This document shows, piece after piece, positions 5,928-6,614 of a stretch of 6,614 nucleotides of DNA. The stretch's first letter is position 1; each line of letters opens with the position of its first letter. Under the pieces are notes generated by a model that was not told the origin of the DNA, did not search any database, and worked only from the letters and a program-made list of their open reading frames with translations. This DNA comes from Candidatus Cloacimonadota bacterium (lineage in GTDB: Bacteria; Cloacimonadota; Cloacimonadia; Cloacimonadales; TCS61), in the NCBI GenBank assembly GCA_030668345.1, contig DAOUUD010000097.1:1-6614 (forward strand), in the 5' to 3' direction. Both the position numbers and the translations under genes were made by a program.

Positions 5928-6614
5928 ATGATTTATAAATTTGTAACAACAAACGAAAGACGAGACCTTATTAGATCTGGTGATAATATCGTTGAAGCTG
6001 TCTGGCCTGAATTCATGCTGCACGATGCTGTGGCAAACGAATGGTTTTTCCAGCTTTATGAGAAATTCCCGGAATTTCAATATTGGCTTTTAGACGGTGA
6101 AGAAATTGTTGGAATCGGAAATTCAATTCCTTTAAAGTGGAATGACAAACTCGAGAATCTACCTGAAGAAGGCTGGGATTGGGCTTTGGAAAAAGGATTC
6201 AAAGATAAAGAAAGAAATCTATCCACCAATCTGATTTGTGCTCTTTCAATAACGATTAATCCAGAATACCAGGGAAAAGGTATCAGCACGGAAATGATAA
6301 GATCAATGGTTCAAATAGGGAAAAAACACAAACTCGAATCACTGATAATTCCTGTCCGCCCAACTTTGAAGAAAGATTATCCGCATGTAGATATAAAACA
6401 GTACATAACCTGGAAGAGGGAAGATGGACAGCTTTTTGATCCCTGGCTTCGAGTTCACGAAAAACTTGGTGGAGAGATCATCAAGGTTTGTTCCAAAGCA
6501 ATGAAAATCTCAGGAACAATCTCTGATTGGGAAAACTGGACTGGAATGAAATTTCCTGAAAATGGAAAATATAGTATTCCGGGAGCATTAAAACCTGTGG
6601 AATTCGATATAAAA
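5928..6614 (+). CDS. GNAT-family N-acetyltransferase (3' end beyond window)
   Basis: The frame is open for 229 codons from ATG 5928 to the window end, which falls on a codon boundary. The acetyl-CoA-binding loop is ALSITINPEYQGKGIS (105-120), with Q115-G-K-G118 matching the GNAT Q-x-x-G pattern. Upstream, YWLLDGEEIVGIGNSIPL (52-69) fits the preceding beta-hairpin. The downstream part, IIPVRPTLKKDYPH (140-153) and TWKREDGQLFDPWLRVHEKLGG (161-182), is typical of a recognisable GNAT subgroup, here drawn from memory and not verified by search. Such proteins are usually about 240-260 residues, so only a short tail is probably missing. The acceptor is unknown. It shares little sequence with the GNAT domain of the preceding gene beyond the core motif, so recent duplication is unlikely. 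Spacing and shared strand suggest co-transcription with that gene. Confidence 0.85.
   Translation, partial: MIYKFVTTNERRDLIRSGDNIVEAVWPEFMLHDAVANEWFFQLYEKFPEFQYWLLDGEEIVGIGNSIPLKWNDKLENLPEEGWDWALEKGFKDKERNLSTNLICALSITINPEYQGKGISTEMIRSMVQIGKKHKLESLIIPVRPTLKKDYPHVDIKQYITWKREDGQLFDPWLRVHEKLGGEIIKVCSKAMKISGTISDWENWTGMKFPENGKYSIPGALKPVEFDIK

Overview
The window reads as chromosomal DNA from an AT-rich (about one third G+C by eye, not computed), Gram-negative, uncultured-type bacterium. A signal-peptide protein of the DUF5916 outer-membrane barrel type points to the FCB/Bacteroidota-like radiation. The AT-rich codon use and degenerate intergenic repeats would fit Cloacimonadota or a relative, but that placement is an inference from style, not a marker gene. 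All supported genes lie on the + strand.

Layout. Bases 1-103 hold the tail of an upstream gene whose reading frame is ambiguous. Bases 74-262 are intergenic and contain two degenerate repeat modules (A and B), a 54-bp stem-loop element (C1) and a bulged hairpin next to a ribosome binding site. Gene 1 (263-2317) encodes a 684-residue secreted or outer-membrane protein with an N-terminal CBM9-like sandwich and a DUF5916 barrel. Bases 2318-2577 are a second repeat-packed intergenic region with modules A and B again, a perfect hairpin, three copies of a bulged 15-bp palindrome and a second stem-loop element (C2). A likely operon follows: a 59-residue, very basic small protein (2578-2757); 12 bp later a 1029-residue protein with an N-terminal GNAT acetyltransferase domain and a long beta-rich region (2770-5859); then, after 68 bp, a second GNAT-type acetyltransferase that runs off the window end (5928-6614).

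Gene 1 is likely an envelope protein of unknown substrate. The small basic protein, the GNAT fusion and the second GNAT are closely spaced and probably co-transcribed. The two acetyltransferases may act on related, unidentified acceptors. No mobile-element enzyme, defence gene, CRISPR array, tRNA or rRNA is visible.

The strongest unexplained signals are structural and non-coding. The spacer between the two acetyltransferase genes (5860-5917) folds on paper into a nearly perfect three-way junction whose 3' strand runs into the next gene's ribosome binding site. The two copies of element C differ at eight positions. Five are in the loop, two form a compensatory G:C to A:T pair change, and one repairs a mismatch, so pairing is preserved.
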